A stretch of DNA of 64,000 nucleotides from Gracilimonas sp034520725 (lineage in GTDB: Bacteria > Bacteroidota > Rhodothermia > Balneolales > Balneolaceae): the NCBI GenBank assembly GCA_034520725.1, contig JAXHNH010000003.1:124001-188000 (forward strand), given 5' to 3'. The notes beneath the pieces were generated by a model that saw only the letters and a list, made by a program, of their open reading frames with translations, had not been told where the DNA came from and did no database searches. Below are positions 29,072 through 37,965 of the stretch, one piece after another; the first letter of the stretch is position 1, and each line of letters starts with the position of its first letter. Both the position numbers and the translations under genes were made by a program.

Positions 29072-29464
29072 ATGAGAGTAATAATTGGTGTCCTGCTCTT
29101 TACAACCGTATTACTTGGCTGCAATAATTTACCAACCTCAGTGAGCCCTGAGATTGGAGAACCATTCAAGATCAAACTTGGACAAAGTCTGGAATTTCAA
29201 AATGAAGCTCTGAATGTGCGATTCGAAGAAATGCTTGAAGATTCACGCTGTCCGGAAGGGGCAACCTGTTTCTGGGCCGGTAATGCCAGGATCATTATTC
29301 AGCTGAACGACCTGAAAACGGAGCTGAACACTTATTTGGATCCTAAAATAACCGATATTTCTGATTTTACTGTAGAACTTATATCACTTACTCCCTATCC
29401 AAATATCATTAAGAAGATCGATAAGGATGAATATACCGCAGAATTGAGGGTGTTAAGGAATTAA
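29072..29464 (+). CDS. Small lipoprotein with a Cys-rich conserved core, 130 aa
   Basis: Signal with lipobox LLGC at residues 14-17, so it is lipid-anchored. The mature protein has EIGEPFKIKLGQSLEFQNEALNVRFEEMLEDSRCPEGATCFWAGNA, where two cysteines six residues apart in RCPEGATCFWAG look like a disulfide loop seen in many small secreted Bacteroidota proteins. The C-terminal half is beta-rich. Function unknown. It converges on the SMP-30-like gene, the two stops overlapping by about four bases. Confidence 0.75.
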   Translation: MRVIIGVLLFTTVLLGCNNLPTSVSPEIGEPFKIKLGQSLEFQNEALNVRFEEMLEDSRCPEGATCFWAGNARIIIQLNDLKTELNTYLDPKITDISDFTVELISLTPYPNIIKKIDKDEYTAELRVLRN

Positions 29465-30349
29465 AGTTTATTGACTTTCACACGATAGACGGAATTGGCT
29501 CCTGTTACAAAAAGTTCTGTTTCATCATTACCCAACTCCACATTGGTGATCTGTTCCTCAAATTCCATGTTGGCCAACTGATTGCCTTCATTGTCAAAAA
29601 CGGTCAAGCCATTGGGACCTGTGGTGTAAAGCCGGCCGTCAGAATCAGTGATCATGCCATCGGCCGCTCCTTTATCTCCCGGCATTCCAATATTTGCAAA
29701 TACCGTTTCATCAGACAGATCCCCATTTTCAAGAACCTCAAAACGAAGGATATCTCCGGTTTCTGAATCGCTGACATACAAGGTGGGTTTCATCCGGAGA
29801 AAATGTAATTCCGTTGGGTAAAGAAAGCCTGTCATACAATAGTATTAATTCCCCATCTTTTTCAATTCGATAGACCCCGGCAAAACTCAGCTCCTGATCT
29901 TCTTCTGAAACTCCAAACGGCGGATCAGTAAAATAGATCAAAGAATCAGATCGTATAGCCAGATCATTGGGGCTATTAAGTCTCATACCCTGATATTGAG
30001 TGGCAATGGCTTCTAGTTCTCCATTCTCAAGCAGTCTTGAAACCCGGCCATCGTGTTGGGTCAAAATAAGAGTGCCATCAGGCATACCCTCAAGGCCATT
30101 TGATCGGCCGGAAGAATCTATGAAGACTGTGGTCTCTGCTGATCCAGGTTGCCATTGAAAGACTTTATTAGCCGGAATATCACTGAAAATGAGACTCCCG
30201 TCTTCAAGCCGGTGAGGCCCTTCCGTAAACTGGTAACCTGTGGTAATAACTTCGGGGTCACTTAATGAAAACTGTTCGTTTGATTGACAGGAAATCATCA
30301 ACAAAACAGGAAGAAAGAAAAAGGTGGCAAACCGTTTAAAGTTATTCAT
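29461..30349 (-). CDS. SMP-30/gluconolactonase-family beta-propeller lipoprotein (frame broken once)
   Basis: About 296 aa in two frames. The signal peptide ends in a lipobox LMISC. Propeller motifs typical of SMP-30/gluconolactonase: TEGPHRLEDGSLIFSDI, GRSNGLEGMPDGTLILTQHDG, LNSPNDLAIRSDSLIYFTDPPFG and LPNGITFSPDETHLYVSDS. The last sits on the break: the frame beginning at 30349 stops near 29738, and one surplus base in CACCTTGTATG (about 29799) restores HLYVSDSETGDILRFEV. A lactonase role is possible; many relatives have no known substrate. Confidence 0.86.
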
Positions 30350-30477
30350 AGTACTAAATTGTTGTGGATTAGGTTAGGGAATTTGCCGGTTTTCCAATTA
30401 ATTGACAAGTATTAGTTGAAGGTCTTGGAAAACGATTTATTTTCTTATTATAAATAAAGCAGGTACAAAGCGATCCG

Positions 30478-31011
30478 ATGCAGAACCTTATGAAACGACC
30501 GATAAAACTCATCTATTTATTATTAGCAGTGAATGTTACGACAATTGGCTGCACTGACACGACCGGCCCCTTTCCAATGGGAATTAATGATGGTGAGTTT
30601 GTAGCGATCATTGATGGAACATCAGATTTCAGAGGTGATGCCGGATATGAAATAATTGTACCCACCTCAGAGTGGACCCCGGATGTATATTCTGATTCTG
30701 TGCTTTTTCTGACTTTAAAGACGGGAGAGATAAACTCGAACAGAGGTACGTCGGTTACTATTGGGCTTATGCTGAATACGCTGTGGGACAATAATTCTGA
30801 GAAACTGGATATTGGATCTACAACTATCATTAATTCATTTGTAGATCCTAATACACTGGAATATTACGTGGTGAGGTCAGGATTCATCAGCATCAGGGAA
30901 AGATCAAATGATCTTTTAGTCGGTGAATTCAATCTTAGAGCTGCCGTAGATTCGAGTGATAGTGACAGTTTGAAAATTACGGGAGAATTTAGAGCAAAGC
31001 CAAAGCAGTAA
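30478..31011 (+). CDS. Hypothetical lipoprotein, 177 aa
   Basis: N terminus MQNLMKRPIKLIYLLLAVNV with lipobox TIGC, so a lipid-anchored envelope protein. The alternative start MKRPIK (30490) has equal claim. The mature region reads like a beta-sandwich with DGEFVAIIDGTSDFRGDAGYEI and alternating hydrophobic strands, and ends LKITGEFRAKPKQ. It resembles the small DUF-type lipoproteins with an immunoglobulin-like fold that are common in Bacteroidota, but I cannot assign a family. Confidence 0.7.
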   Translation: MQNLMKRPIKLIYLLLAVNVTTIGCTDTTGPFPMGINDGEFVAIIDGTSDFRGDAGYEIIVPTSEWTPDVYSDSVLFLTLKTGEINSNRGTSVTIGLMLNTLWDNNSEKLDIGSTTIINSFVDPNTLEYYVVRSGFISIRERSNDLLVGEFNLRAAVDSSDSDSLKITGEFRAKPKQ

Positions 31012-31064
31012 AAGTTATATACGGCTCTAAAAACTTGTGATATGATTGTCACCAGGTGATCACC

Positions 31065-32120
31065 CTATCCTTTTGATTTACCGAGAAATAAGCCAAGTGG
31101 CTTAAGTCCTTCGAACTCATCAAATACCACTTTGAGTACGCCAACCAATGGAATGAAAAGGATCATGCCGGAAATACCCCAGATAGAGGCTCCCATAAAG
31201 ACGGCGATGAGTGCGACAAGTGGATTAATTTTTACTTGTGAACCAACCACATAGGGTGTGATCAGGTTGTTTTCCAGGAGCTGAATAAGCCAGAGAGAGA
31301 TTAGAATGGCTACCGGATAGAACATGGAATCGCTGGTAGCGATCGAGTACAAAACTACAAGCAGTGATGAAATAAAGACACCGATATAGGGTATCAGGTT
31401 AAATACGGCCAGCAGAACGGCAAAGAAGAAGGCGTATTTGACATTTAAGACCACCAGTACAACGTAGAAAAGAACACCAACTATGAGTGTAACCAGCATG
31501 AGTCCTCTCAAATAATGCTGGGCCACTTCAATGATCTTGTTAAAGAGAGACCCTGACTTGTCGTGATAATTGATAAAAAGCTGAAGTGATCCACGATAAA
31601 AAATATCCCGGTAATATAGCATGAAGAAAATGTAGAGTGGTATCACACTGATCACAGTCAGTAATCTGAATACTGAAAACAATGAATTTCTGAGTTCTGT
31701 AAGTCCTGTGTTGATGATCTGTGAAACAGAGTTACTGGCTTGACGGGTCAGAAGTTCGTGCGGAATCCCGATTCGCACTTCAAGAAAATGCTGCAGATCG
31801 GTGATCCACGTATCAAGTTTTCCGGTTACGGTCGGAATATCCCCGAGTAAACCCGCAACTTGAAGAGACAATAGGTAAAGGATCACACTTATAGATGCGG
31901 TCACAATGGTCAAAACGGTAATGATGGACAACCAACGTGGAAATTTTATCTGTTCGAGCTTCTCAGTCAGTGGTAATATCAAAAGCGCAATGAATGCAGC
32001 CCAAACTAATGGTAGTAAAATGAACTGGGCTTCGATCATAATATTGACCGTCAAACCCCGATGACCAACAGCGCAGCAGCTCTTTATTAGTTTGGAATTA
32101 TCAGTTGTTTGTTGCTCCAT
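31065..32120 (-). CDS. AI-2E family (PerM/TqsA) transporter, first helix scrambled by paired indels
   Basis: A 351-aa polytopic membrane protein with the family pattern: an N-terminal hydrophobic pair, a large loop (residues ~70-150), and the C-terminal helices with FNLIPYIGVFISSLLVVLYS, VGSQVKINPLVALIAVFMGASIWGISGMILFIPL. Residues 11-24 (LIKSCCAVGHRGLTV) break the first helix. In the next frame the same bases read AAALLVIGV, so one surplus base near 32086 and one missing base near 32057 would restore a normal helix. Substrate unknown: the family includes signal-molecule exporters and Na+/H+ antiporters. Confidence 0.88.
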   Translation of the reverse strand: MEQQTTDNSKLIKSCCAVGHRGLTVNIMIEAQFILLPLVWAAFIALLILPLTEKLEQIKFPRWLSIITVLTIVTASISVILYLLSLQVAGLLGDIPTVTGKLDTWITDLQHFLEVRIGIPHELLTRQASNSVSQIINTGLTELRNSLFSVFRLLTVISVIPLYIFFMLYYRDIFYRGSLQLFINYHDKSGSLFNKIIEVAQHYLRGLMLVTLIVGVLFYVVLVVLNVKYAFFFAVLLAVFNLIPYIGVFISSLLVVLYSIATSDSMFYPVAILISLWLIQLLENNLITPYVVGSQVKINPLVALIAVFMGASIWGISGMILFIPLVGVLKVVFDEFEGLKPLGLFLGKSKG

Positions 32121-32276
32121 ATACTTAATATGGCAGATAAATAGGTTTCTTCAAACCGCTTATTTGGATCACATGAATATAATCATATACCATTGTATAA
32201 GATCAAAAAAATTCTGAGATTAAATCAAACACCAAAATAAGCACAGCAGATAAAGTAAAGATAGAAAAGGGGTCTT

Positions 32277-33281
32277 TTGAGACAACATAACCATTCAGTT
32301 CTGTTATTGGGAGGTGAATTAAAATTAGGTTTGCCTGTAATACGATGTTTGGGAGAGGTGCCGGAACTATCCATTCATTACGCTGCCAGGGAAAAAACGA
32401 GTACAAGATTCAGTCGATATCTGAATTCATATTTGGAACTTTCCGGTGAAAATGAGGCTGAACAACTGAAAAGCCTCAAAGATATCATTCATGAAACCGG
32501 TTCAGATGTACTCTTACCTATTGATGAACCGTCTGCTGAGTTTGTTATCAAATATAAAAATGACCTATCTCCAGTAGTAAGTATTTCGCCTTTGCCGGAT
32601 TTGGATACACTGCATCAAGTGATCCGTAAAAATGTCCTGAATGAATGGCTTGAAGAACATGATCTGCCTTTTGCTAAAATATGGAAGATGCCTTCAAGAC
32701 CGAAAGAGACTTTACCTGAATCACTGACCTTTCCCATTCTTTTAAAACCTGTTTGGGATCGTGGCGGAGATGCAGATGGTATAAATGTTCGGATGTTCGA
32801 TGATCGGCAGGAAATGGATGCCTATATTGAAGAACATAAAATCGATACAAACAATTATTTACTTCAGGAATATATACCAGGCTATGATATCGACTGCAGT
32901 TTATTGTGTAAGGAAGGAAAGATATTGGCCCATACATTGCAGAAGGGTTTTATTCTGCAGGACCTACAATATTCCCCCGGCATAGAACTGCTTCATAAAC
33001 CTGAATTTCTGGAACAGATCGAACTAATCATTAGTAAGCTGAACTGGTCGGGCATTTGTCACCTCGACTTCCGATATGACGGATGGGATAAAACCTATAA
33101 ACTGGTAGATTTTAATGCTCGTTACTGGACTACCCTTCTTGGTTCATTGGTTGCAGCCGGAGTTAACTTCCCATACCTGGCGTATCAAAGTGCACTTGGA
33201 GAGACATTTCCCGTTCCTGAATATGAGAACATTCACTTTGTATTGACAATCACGCGCTTTAAAGGAGCTGTTCAAATCTAA
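32277..33281 (+). CDS. ATP-grasp enzyme (carboxylate-amine/thiol ligase)
   Basis: Start is TTG at 32277, preceded by an AAAAGGGG ribosome site, with an in-frame stop upstream. 334 aa: N-terminal pre-ATP-grasp domain (VLLLGGELKLGLPVIRCLG), then FPILLKPVWDRGGDADGINV (ATP lysine loop), LLQEYIPGYDIDCSLLCKEGKI and GICHLDFRYDGWDKTYKLVDFNARYW with Mg-binding Asp and Asn. The frame stops at 33281, yet in the same frame the following codons read IPFKQTGLYYAL, TAA, DPLPELFKVSFLSNS to 33383, typical of an ATP-grasp C terminus, so the true gene may run on. Substrate unknown. Confidence 0.78.
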   Translation: MRQHNHSVLLLGGELKLGLPVIRCLGEVPELSIHYAAREKTSTRFSRYLNSYLELSGENEAEQLKSLKDIIHETGSDVLLPIDEPSAEFVIKYKNDLSPVVSISPLPDLDTLHQVIRKNVLNEWLEEHDLPFAKIWKMPSRPKETLPESLTFPILLKPVWDRGGDADGINVRMFDDRQEMDAYIEEHKIDTNNYLLQEYIPGYDIDCSLLCKEGKILAHTLQKGFILQDLQYSPGIELLHKPEFLEQIELIISKLNWSGICHLDFRYDGWDKTYKLVDFNARYWTTLLGSLVAAGVNFPYLAYQSALGETFPVPEYENIHFVLTITRFKGAVQI

Positions 33282-33390
33282 ATAATGAGCATCCATATTC
33301 CATTCAAACAGACCGGTTTGTACTATGCACTGTAAGATCCACTGCCGGAATTATTCAAGGTCTCATTTTTGAGCAATTCTTAACACCACC

Positions 33391-34558
33391 TTAGTCATTT
33401 AATGGCGGCTGAAGCAGCAAATTCACGATAAGAGGTATTCGGTCGAGCGTTTCCTTGAGGAAGATCCTTTCAGTAGGGCTATGTGCTCCGTCACCTACAG
33501 CTCCCAAGCCATCAAGAGTGGCAGTAAAAAGGCTCGTATAGCTGCCATCAGAGCCTCCACCCGATGTCCCTTCCTGTAGGTCCAGCCCAAGTTCCTGCCC
33601 GATTTCTTTAGCTTGATACCACAAAGCTCGGTTCCGTTTGTTTTGTACCAGGGGTGGGCGGCGAAATCCCCCTTTGATCTCTAGCGTCACTCCTTCCGTA
33701 TCTGAAACCATAGAGGTGATTTCTTCGGTGAGTCGTTTGGCATCTGCTTTGGTCTGCACCCTTACATCTACCGAGGCTCGACTTTCAGGAGCCACTACGT
33801 TAGTACTGATACCGCCGTCAATCGTACCTACGTTGACTGAGATCCCATTATCAGGATCATTCAACCTATGGAGTTTTTGAATGAGATAGGATAATTCCAG
33901 AATGGCACTCCTGCCTTTTTCAGGTTCAATTCCGGCATGAGACGAAATACCTTTGATGAAAATATCAAAATGCCCTACTCCTTTTCGCCGTGTTTTGATC
34001 TTACCATCAGGATCTAAGGAAGGTTCAAGAACAAAGGTACGGTTCATGGATCTGGCAAGTAACCTGATTCGTGAGGCTGATTCCGTACTCCCGCTTTCTT
34101 CGTCAGAATTCAGGAACAGGATCGGGGTAACGTCAGGTTTCATATCTTTCATGGTCATAAATGACCTTTAATGCCGTCAGCATCATAGCTATACCGGCTT
34201 TCATATCATAAATACCCGGCCCGGTCAGGGTATTATCTTCACTTTTGAATGGCATCTTATCAAGCGTACCTGTTGGCCATACTGTATCAATATGACCAAG
34301 CAATAACTGAAAACAATGGGTTTGCTTAGTGTTAGGCCGGGCATATAATTGGCCACCGCTTTTATCCCCATTCAGTAACTGCACCTTATAATCCAGCTCT
34401 TCAAGTTCCTTTTTAAGAATAGAATATAATTTATTATGGGCTGCAGGGTGTGCCGGCGGGGTTTCTGTTGTAACCAGTTTTTTAAGGAGCTTCAGAAAAT
34501 AGGATCTGTAACCGGGTTGGATATCAGTGTAATATATATCAAAAGCTACTTTCTCCAT
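33391..34558 (-). CDS. M20-family metallopeptidase (glutamate carboxypeptidase type), frame broken once
   Basis: About 388 aa in two frames. The first gives LLLGHIDTVWPTGTL (metal His and Asp) and DMKAGIAMMLTALKVIYD; the second starts at DMKPDVTPILFLNSDEESGS (catalytic Glu-Glu) and continues with the dimerisation domain (KGISSHAGIEPEKGRSAI, GTIDGGISTNVVA) and EGTSGGGSDGS with the final metal histidine in GAHSP. One surplus A in GAAAGAT at about 34148 explains the break. Probably a cytoplasmic aminoacylase or carboxypeptidase. The next gene upstream starts four bases away. Confidence 0.87.
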
Positions 34559-34561
34559 GGC

Positions 34562-35170
34562 TTATTTTTTGAAGTCCTTGGGAAAAGGAAAAGCCCGGGT
34601 ATCTTCTACAGTTGTATAGCGTCCCGGCGATACATAAACCAATTGTGGATTTTTCCGCAATTTTTCTCCATCCGGCTGTGAAGGTTTTCGGATGAAATCA
34701 TTATAGGCATGAGCCGCTATGACTTCTCCAAGAATCAGACTGTTCTCGCCGAAACCGTCAACAAACCGCTCCAGCTTACACTCCAGGAAAATGTACCCGT
34801 TCTTAATAAAATGGCTATCAACTTCTGAAGCTGGAAATGTATCCATGCTCTTTAATTCAGGCTTGGTATCATTATCGCAGCGAGGCGAGGCTGTAAGACT
34901 GGTTAAAACCAACTGATCGGGTTTTGGATATGTTACTGTAAACTCACCGGTTCGTTTAATATTCTGATACGTTGAATGATTGGGTGTGCACACAAAACCA
35001 AAGTAGTTATTCCAACCAAGTGGAAACGCCATATGTTTGGGTGCAAAATCAGGAGAGGAATCAGGTTCGATAGTACCTACAATTACTAGTGGATGAACCG
35101 TAAAGATCTGATCCCATACAGGAAACTCAAGATTAAGCCGGGTTATATTTTGTTCGTTATTCTCTTCCAT
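34562..35170 (-). CDS. Flavin reductase-like FMN-binding split-barrel protein
   Basis: A 202-aa protein with the DIM6/NTAB flavoreductase pattern: NWYFGFVCT-like segment NNYFGFVCTPNHSTYQNIKRTGEFTVTYP, residues that would bind FMN phosphate, and IFLECKLERF with LGEVIAAHAY near the C terminus. Such proteins supply reduced flavin to partner oxygenases or use it directly. The gap to the M20 gene is three bases, so the genes are co-transcribed. The partner is not obvious here. Confidence 0.85.
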   Translation of the reverse strand: MEENNEQNITRLNLEFPVWDQIFTVHPLVIVGTIEPDSSPDFAPKHMAFPLGWNNYFGFVCTPNHSTYQNIKRTGEFTVTYPKPDQLVLTSLTASPRCDNDTKPELKSMDTFPASEVDSHFIKNGYIFLECKLERFVDGFGENSLILGEVIAAHAYNDFIRKPSQPDGEKLRKNPQLVYVSPGRYTTVEDTRAFPFPKDFKK

Positions 35171-35181
35171 AGGAGGGTAAT

Positions 35182-35472
35182 TTAAGGTTCAACAATTTCA
35201 TCCAGATTCCAGGTGGTATGAAGCCCGAGTGTTTGCAGTAATTCGTAGAAGAGTTTAGGGGGATTTTTGAGCCTGATCTTCCCGTTCTTCTCACCAAACA
35301 TGAATTTATGCATGAAGATGATAGCTTTACTGTTTACAAAATGTGCATGAGAGAGGTCGATATGAAGATTTCTTCGATCGCCAAGCTCCTCACTTATCAT
35401 GCGAACCGAGTTTAGGTTGAAATCACCGGGCAGCTCTACTTCCAATCTATATTTATTTTTTTGGTATTGCAT
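35182..35472 (-). CDS. STAS-domain (anti-anti-sigma-like) protein
   Basis: A 96-aa single-domain protein, DFNLNSVRMISEELG, LHIDLSHAHFVNSKAIIFMHKFM, GKIRLKNPPKLFYELLQTLGL, showing the beta-alpha alternation of STAS domains. The usual phospho-serine in the DSSG motif is replaced by HFVNSKAI, where Ser is still present but the Asp is not clear, so partner switching through phosphorylation is uncertain. The first 20 bases overlap the end of the ATPase/GNAT gene, strongly suggesting co-translation and a shared role. Confidence 0.78.
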   Translation of the reverse strand: MQYQKNKYRLEVELPGDFNLNSVRMISEELGDRRNLHIDLSHAHFVNSKAIIFMHKFMFGEKNGKIRLKNPPKLFYELLQTLGLHTTWNLDEIVEP

Positions 35473-36922
35473 TGTATTCCTGCTTAATAATTTCTTTTAG
35501 TTTGCCTGCAATATCTGTGTAGGTCTTTATCTTATCAAAATCAGTTTCAGCCATGATCTTTTGCATTCGCATAAAATCGTTTTCATGATGGAATAAAGGC
35601 ATCAAACCGCTGAAGATGAACTCCTGTTCTTTAAGCCACTTGATAGCGTTATTTATTCTGTGATCATTCAATGGGAGGTCTATGTATATGGCATTCAGGT
35701 TTAACTCTTCTATACTTCGAAACAAACGCAAGCAGCTTGTTTCAAAGGTTTTACCATAATCTTTGACGGTAATGAGCACATTTTGCGTCTCATAATTAAT
35801 CGTGAGTCCAAGGTCTGTCTGATCCGTTCCGGATGCTGCAGGATCTGCTGAACTGATTGTCTGATTTTGTTTGGTAAACTGAGCATAGACTTCACTGAGT
35901 ATGTCTTTGTAAACCTCAGGTAATATCACCGGCTTCTTCCATAATTTTGTGAGCGGCAGAAAGTCCATAACCACACTGACAATTTCTGAGGTTTCAGAGG
36001 TCATGCCTTTGTACAGTTTTTGTGGTGATTTTGCGAGGATAAGAGCGGTGCTTTTGAATCCGAATTTATCGTTTACCTTTTGGCTTATGATGTGAAAAGT
36101 GGAAGCCATTCCGAATAAACCTTTGAGGCCACGCTGATTACTCATTTTGATGAGTTCATTCATCATCTTTTTCATGAGTCCGCGGCTGCGGTGGTTGGGT
36201 GAAACAACAGCCTCACCCACTTCACCGATCATGGAGTCTGTACTCTTGATGACCGCAAAATAACCAGCCGGGCCACCAGACTCAGTCCTTACAATAGTGC
36301 CGAATTTATACTCGTGTTTGATGGCGGTCTCGATCCTTTTTGGGAAGTAGAGATCTTCTTTGGAATAGGTGTAGCTGTAAGACCTGTAAATAAGCTTAGC
36401 GATATCTTCGGCATCTTCAGAGGTTGCAGGTGTCAACAGATAATCACAATCGGGTTCCGGCTCATCAAGATCTTCAGGATCCAGATGCTCAGGCAACATA
36501 TCCTTTATATGAGAAGAGGTAAATTGTTTAACCAACCGAAATTCTTTGCCATCTTTACCTCTATTCAGGAATAGAAACTGATCCGTCATTTTTCGGATGG
36601 TCATTAAAGCGGCTCCTTCAAAATCATGGTCTTTGATCGCCTTCTCCGGATCATAGCGATATTTTTCCGGGTCAAACGGCTCTCCCTTTTCCTGAATGGC
36701 GATCTCAATTTCTGAAAAAGTATACTGAAACCAGATCTCAATGTAACCGGATTCATTTTTATAGCCGTGCAAAAGTATATCAGTTAAAACTTCATCGGTA
36801 GCTAATGCCATTCTGGCCGCATCATCGCGCTCCAAACCCATGTTGACGCACCATTTGTAGGTGAAGTCAGTGGCTGAGCCCAGCATAGGCAATCGTGCTT
36901 CTAAAAGTAAATGAGCTTCCAT
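35453..36922 (-). CDS. Histidine-kinase-like ATPase (anti-sigma type) fused to a GNAT acetyltransferase
   Basis: A 489-aa cytoplasmic protein. Residues ~1-135 form an RsbW/SpoIIAB-like ATPase domain (ARMALATDEVLTDILLHGY, an N-box form, and EKGEPFDPEKYRYDP, GAALMTIRKMTDQF). Residues ~165-320 form a GNAT domain, with the acetyl-CoA signature SPNHRSRGLMKKMMNELI, GRGL-like. Residues ~340-489 carry a further alpha/beta region of unknown type (NYETQNVLITVKDYGKTFETSCLRLF). It overlaps the STAS gene by 20 bases. The pair has the logic of a partner-switching regulator with an acetyltransferase output; the target is unknown. Confidence 0.82.
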   Translation of the reverse strand: MEAHLLLEARLPMLGSATDFTYKWCVNMGLERDDAARMALATDEVLTDILLHGYKNESGYIEIWFQYTFSEIEIAIQEKGEPFDPEKYRYDPEKAIKDHDFEGAALMTIRKMTDQFLFLNRGKDGKEFRLVKQFTSSHIKDMLPEHLDPEDLDEPEPDCDYLLTPATSEDAEDIAKLIYRSYSYTYSKEDLYFPKRIETAIKHEYKFGTIVRTESGGPAGYFAVIKSTDSMIGEVGEAVVSPNHRSRGLMKKMMNELIKMSNQRGLKGLFGMASTFHIISQKVNDKFGFKSTALILAKSPQKLYKGMTSETSEIVSVVMDFLPLTKLWKKPVILPEVYKDILSEVYAQFTKQNQTISSADPAASGTDQTDLGLTINYETQNVLITVKDYGKTFETSCLRLFRSIEELNLNAIYIDLPLNDHRINNAIKWLKEQEFIFSGLMPLFHHENDFMRMQKIMAETDFDKIKTYTDIAGKLKEIIKQEYNAIPKK

Positions 36923-37067
36923 GACGTATACCGTTCATTTACTATATAATATATATACAGATATGAATTTTGTGTGTAAAACTCACTTAAATTAATTTTT
37001 TCAAGCCTGCCGGATTAATTAGATTATTGGCAAGAGTAATGATCAATGAAATAAAATTTACCTAAGC

Positions 37068-37530
37068 ATGAGATTTGCTACAATTTGTACAGCAGTTATT
37101 CTATTGAGTGGTTGTGCAACCTTTGGGCCTAAAACTCAGGAATACAATGATAAATTCCCGTATGTGGAAATTCCGACACCTGAAGAATACAGATCTGATA
37201 ATTATCCGAAACCTGTTGTTTTTGCTAAATATCCCGGTGGCAAAGAAAGACTGACCAATTATATTCGTATGAATACTCGCTACCCTGTCGAAGCATATAG
37301 AGACGGTGTTTATGGAGATGTGACCATTACTTACGTTGTTGGAACTGACGGTCGCACCAAAGATATTGAAGCTGTTGAAAGTCCATCTGAAGATTTTACA
37401 AAGATGTTTACTATTAATTATACAAAAATGGACAGATGGGAAGCCTGCACTCTTGAATGGTGAACCTGTAGAGCAAAAATATGCCATTAAAACCCGATTT
37501 AATGAGGTGAAAAGTATCCCTGCGAATTAA
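37068..37530 (+). CDS. TonB C-terminal-domain lipoprotein (frame broken once)
   Basis: About 153 aa. Signal with lipobox LLSGC, then PVVFAKYPGGKERLTNYIRMNTRYPVEAYRDGVYGDVTITYVVGTDGRTKDIEAVESPSEDF, the TonB C-terminal domain pattern with its GxVxVxFxVxxDG signature. The frame stops at 37463 after MDRWEACTLEW; one surplus G in GATGGGAAG (about 37439) restores RWKPALLNGEPVEQKYAIKTRF, the usual TonB ending. No proline-rich linker or N-terminal membrane helix exists, so this is a lipid-anchored TonB-like protein, not the energising TonB. Confidence 0.82.
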
Positions 37531-37534
37531 AAAA

Positions 37535-37936
37535 CTACTTAATGAGTGTTATTCCACCTGAAATATTCTCAATAATGTAGTTACTGATACCACCCTCTCC
37601 TTCTTCATTGATATCCCACTTGAAATCCGAACCGCCAATGAATAAATGGTCACCATTCAGGGCCTCCATTTGATGAATGATCACCTCTCCCGGCTGGCCG
37701 GTTTCAACCATGGTTGTCAAAGCCCCCTCTTTTCCGGCGATATCCTCAAAGGTAAATTTTGCCATTTCTAGGATAGCTTTGGCTTGGTTTACAGCATCAT
37801 CATCTGTTGCCACAACCAGGATGTAGATATCAGGTTCTGTTCTCAGGTCTCGGTATAATTCAGCCGCATACTTGACGGCTTCGCTGGCATATTTGGTTCC
37901 ATTTGTAGCTATAACCCATGTTTTAGTATTACCCAT
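37535..37936 (-). CDS. Universal stress protein (UspA-like), 133 aa
   Basis: Begins TWVIATNGTKYASEAVKYAAEL, the Usp N-terminal strand with the nucleotide-contact region, and has ILVVATDDD and HLFIGGSDFKW. The ATP-binding loop G2xG9xS is only loosely matched (GGSDFKWDINEEGEGGISNYII), so nucleotide binding is uncertain. It converges with the TonB-like gene; their stops are about five bases apart. Cytoplasmic; role unknown. Confidence 0.75.
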   Translation of the reverse strand: MGNTKTWVIATNGTKYASEAVKYAAELYRDLRTEPDIYILVVATDDDAVNQAKAILEMAKFTFEDIAGKEGALTTMVETGQPGEVIIHQMEALNGDHLFIGGSDFKWDINEEGEGGISNYIIENISGGITLIK

Positions 37937-37965
37937 ATCAGTCTATTATTATATCGTTCATATTT

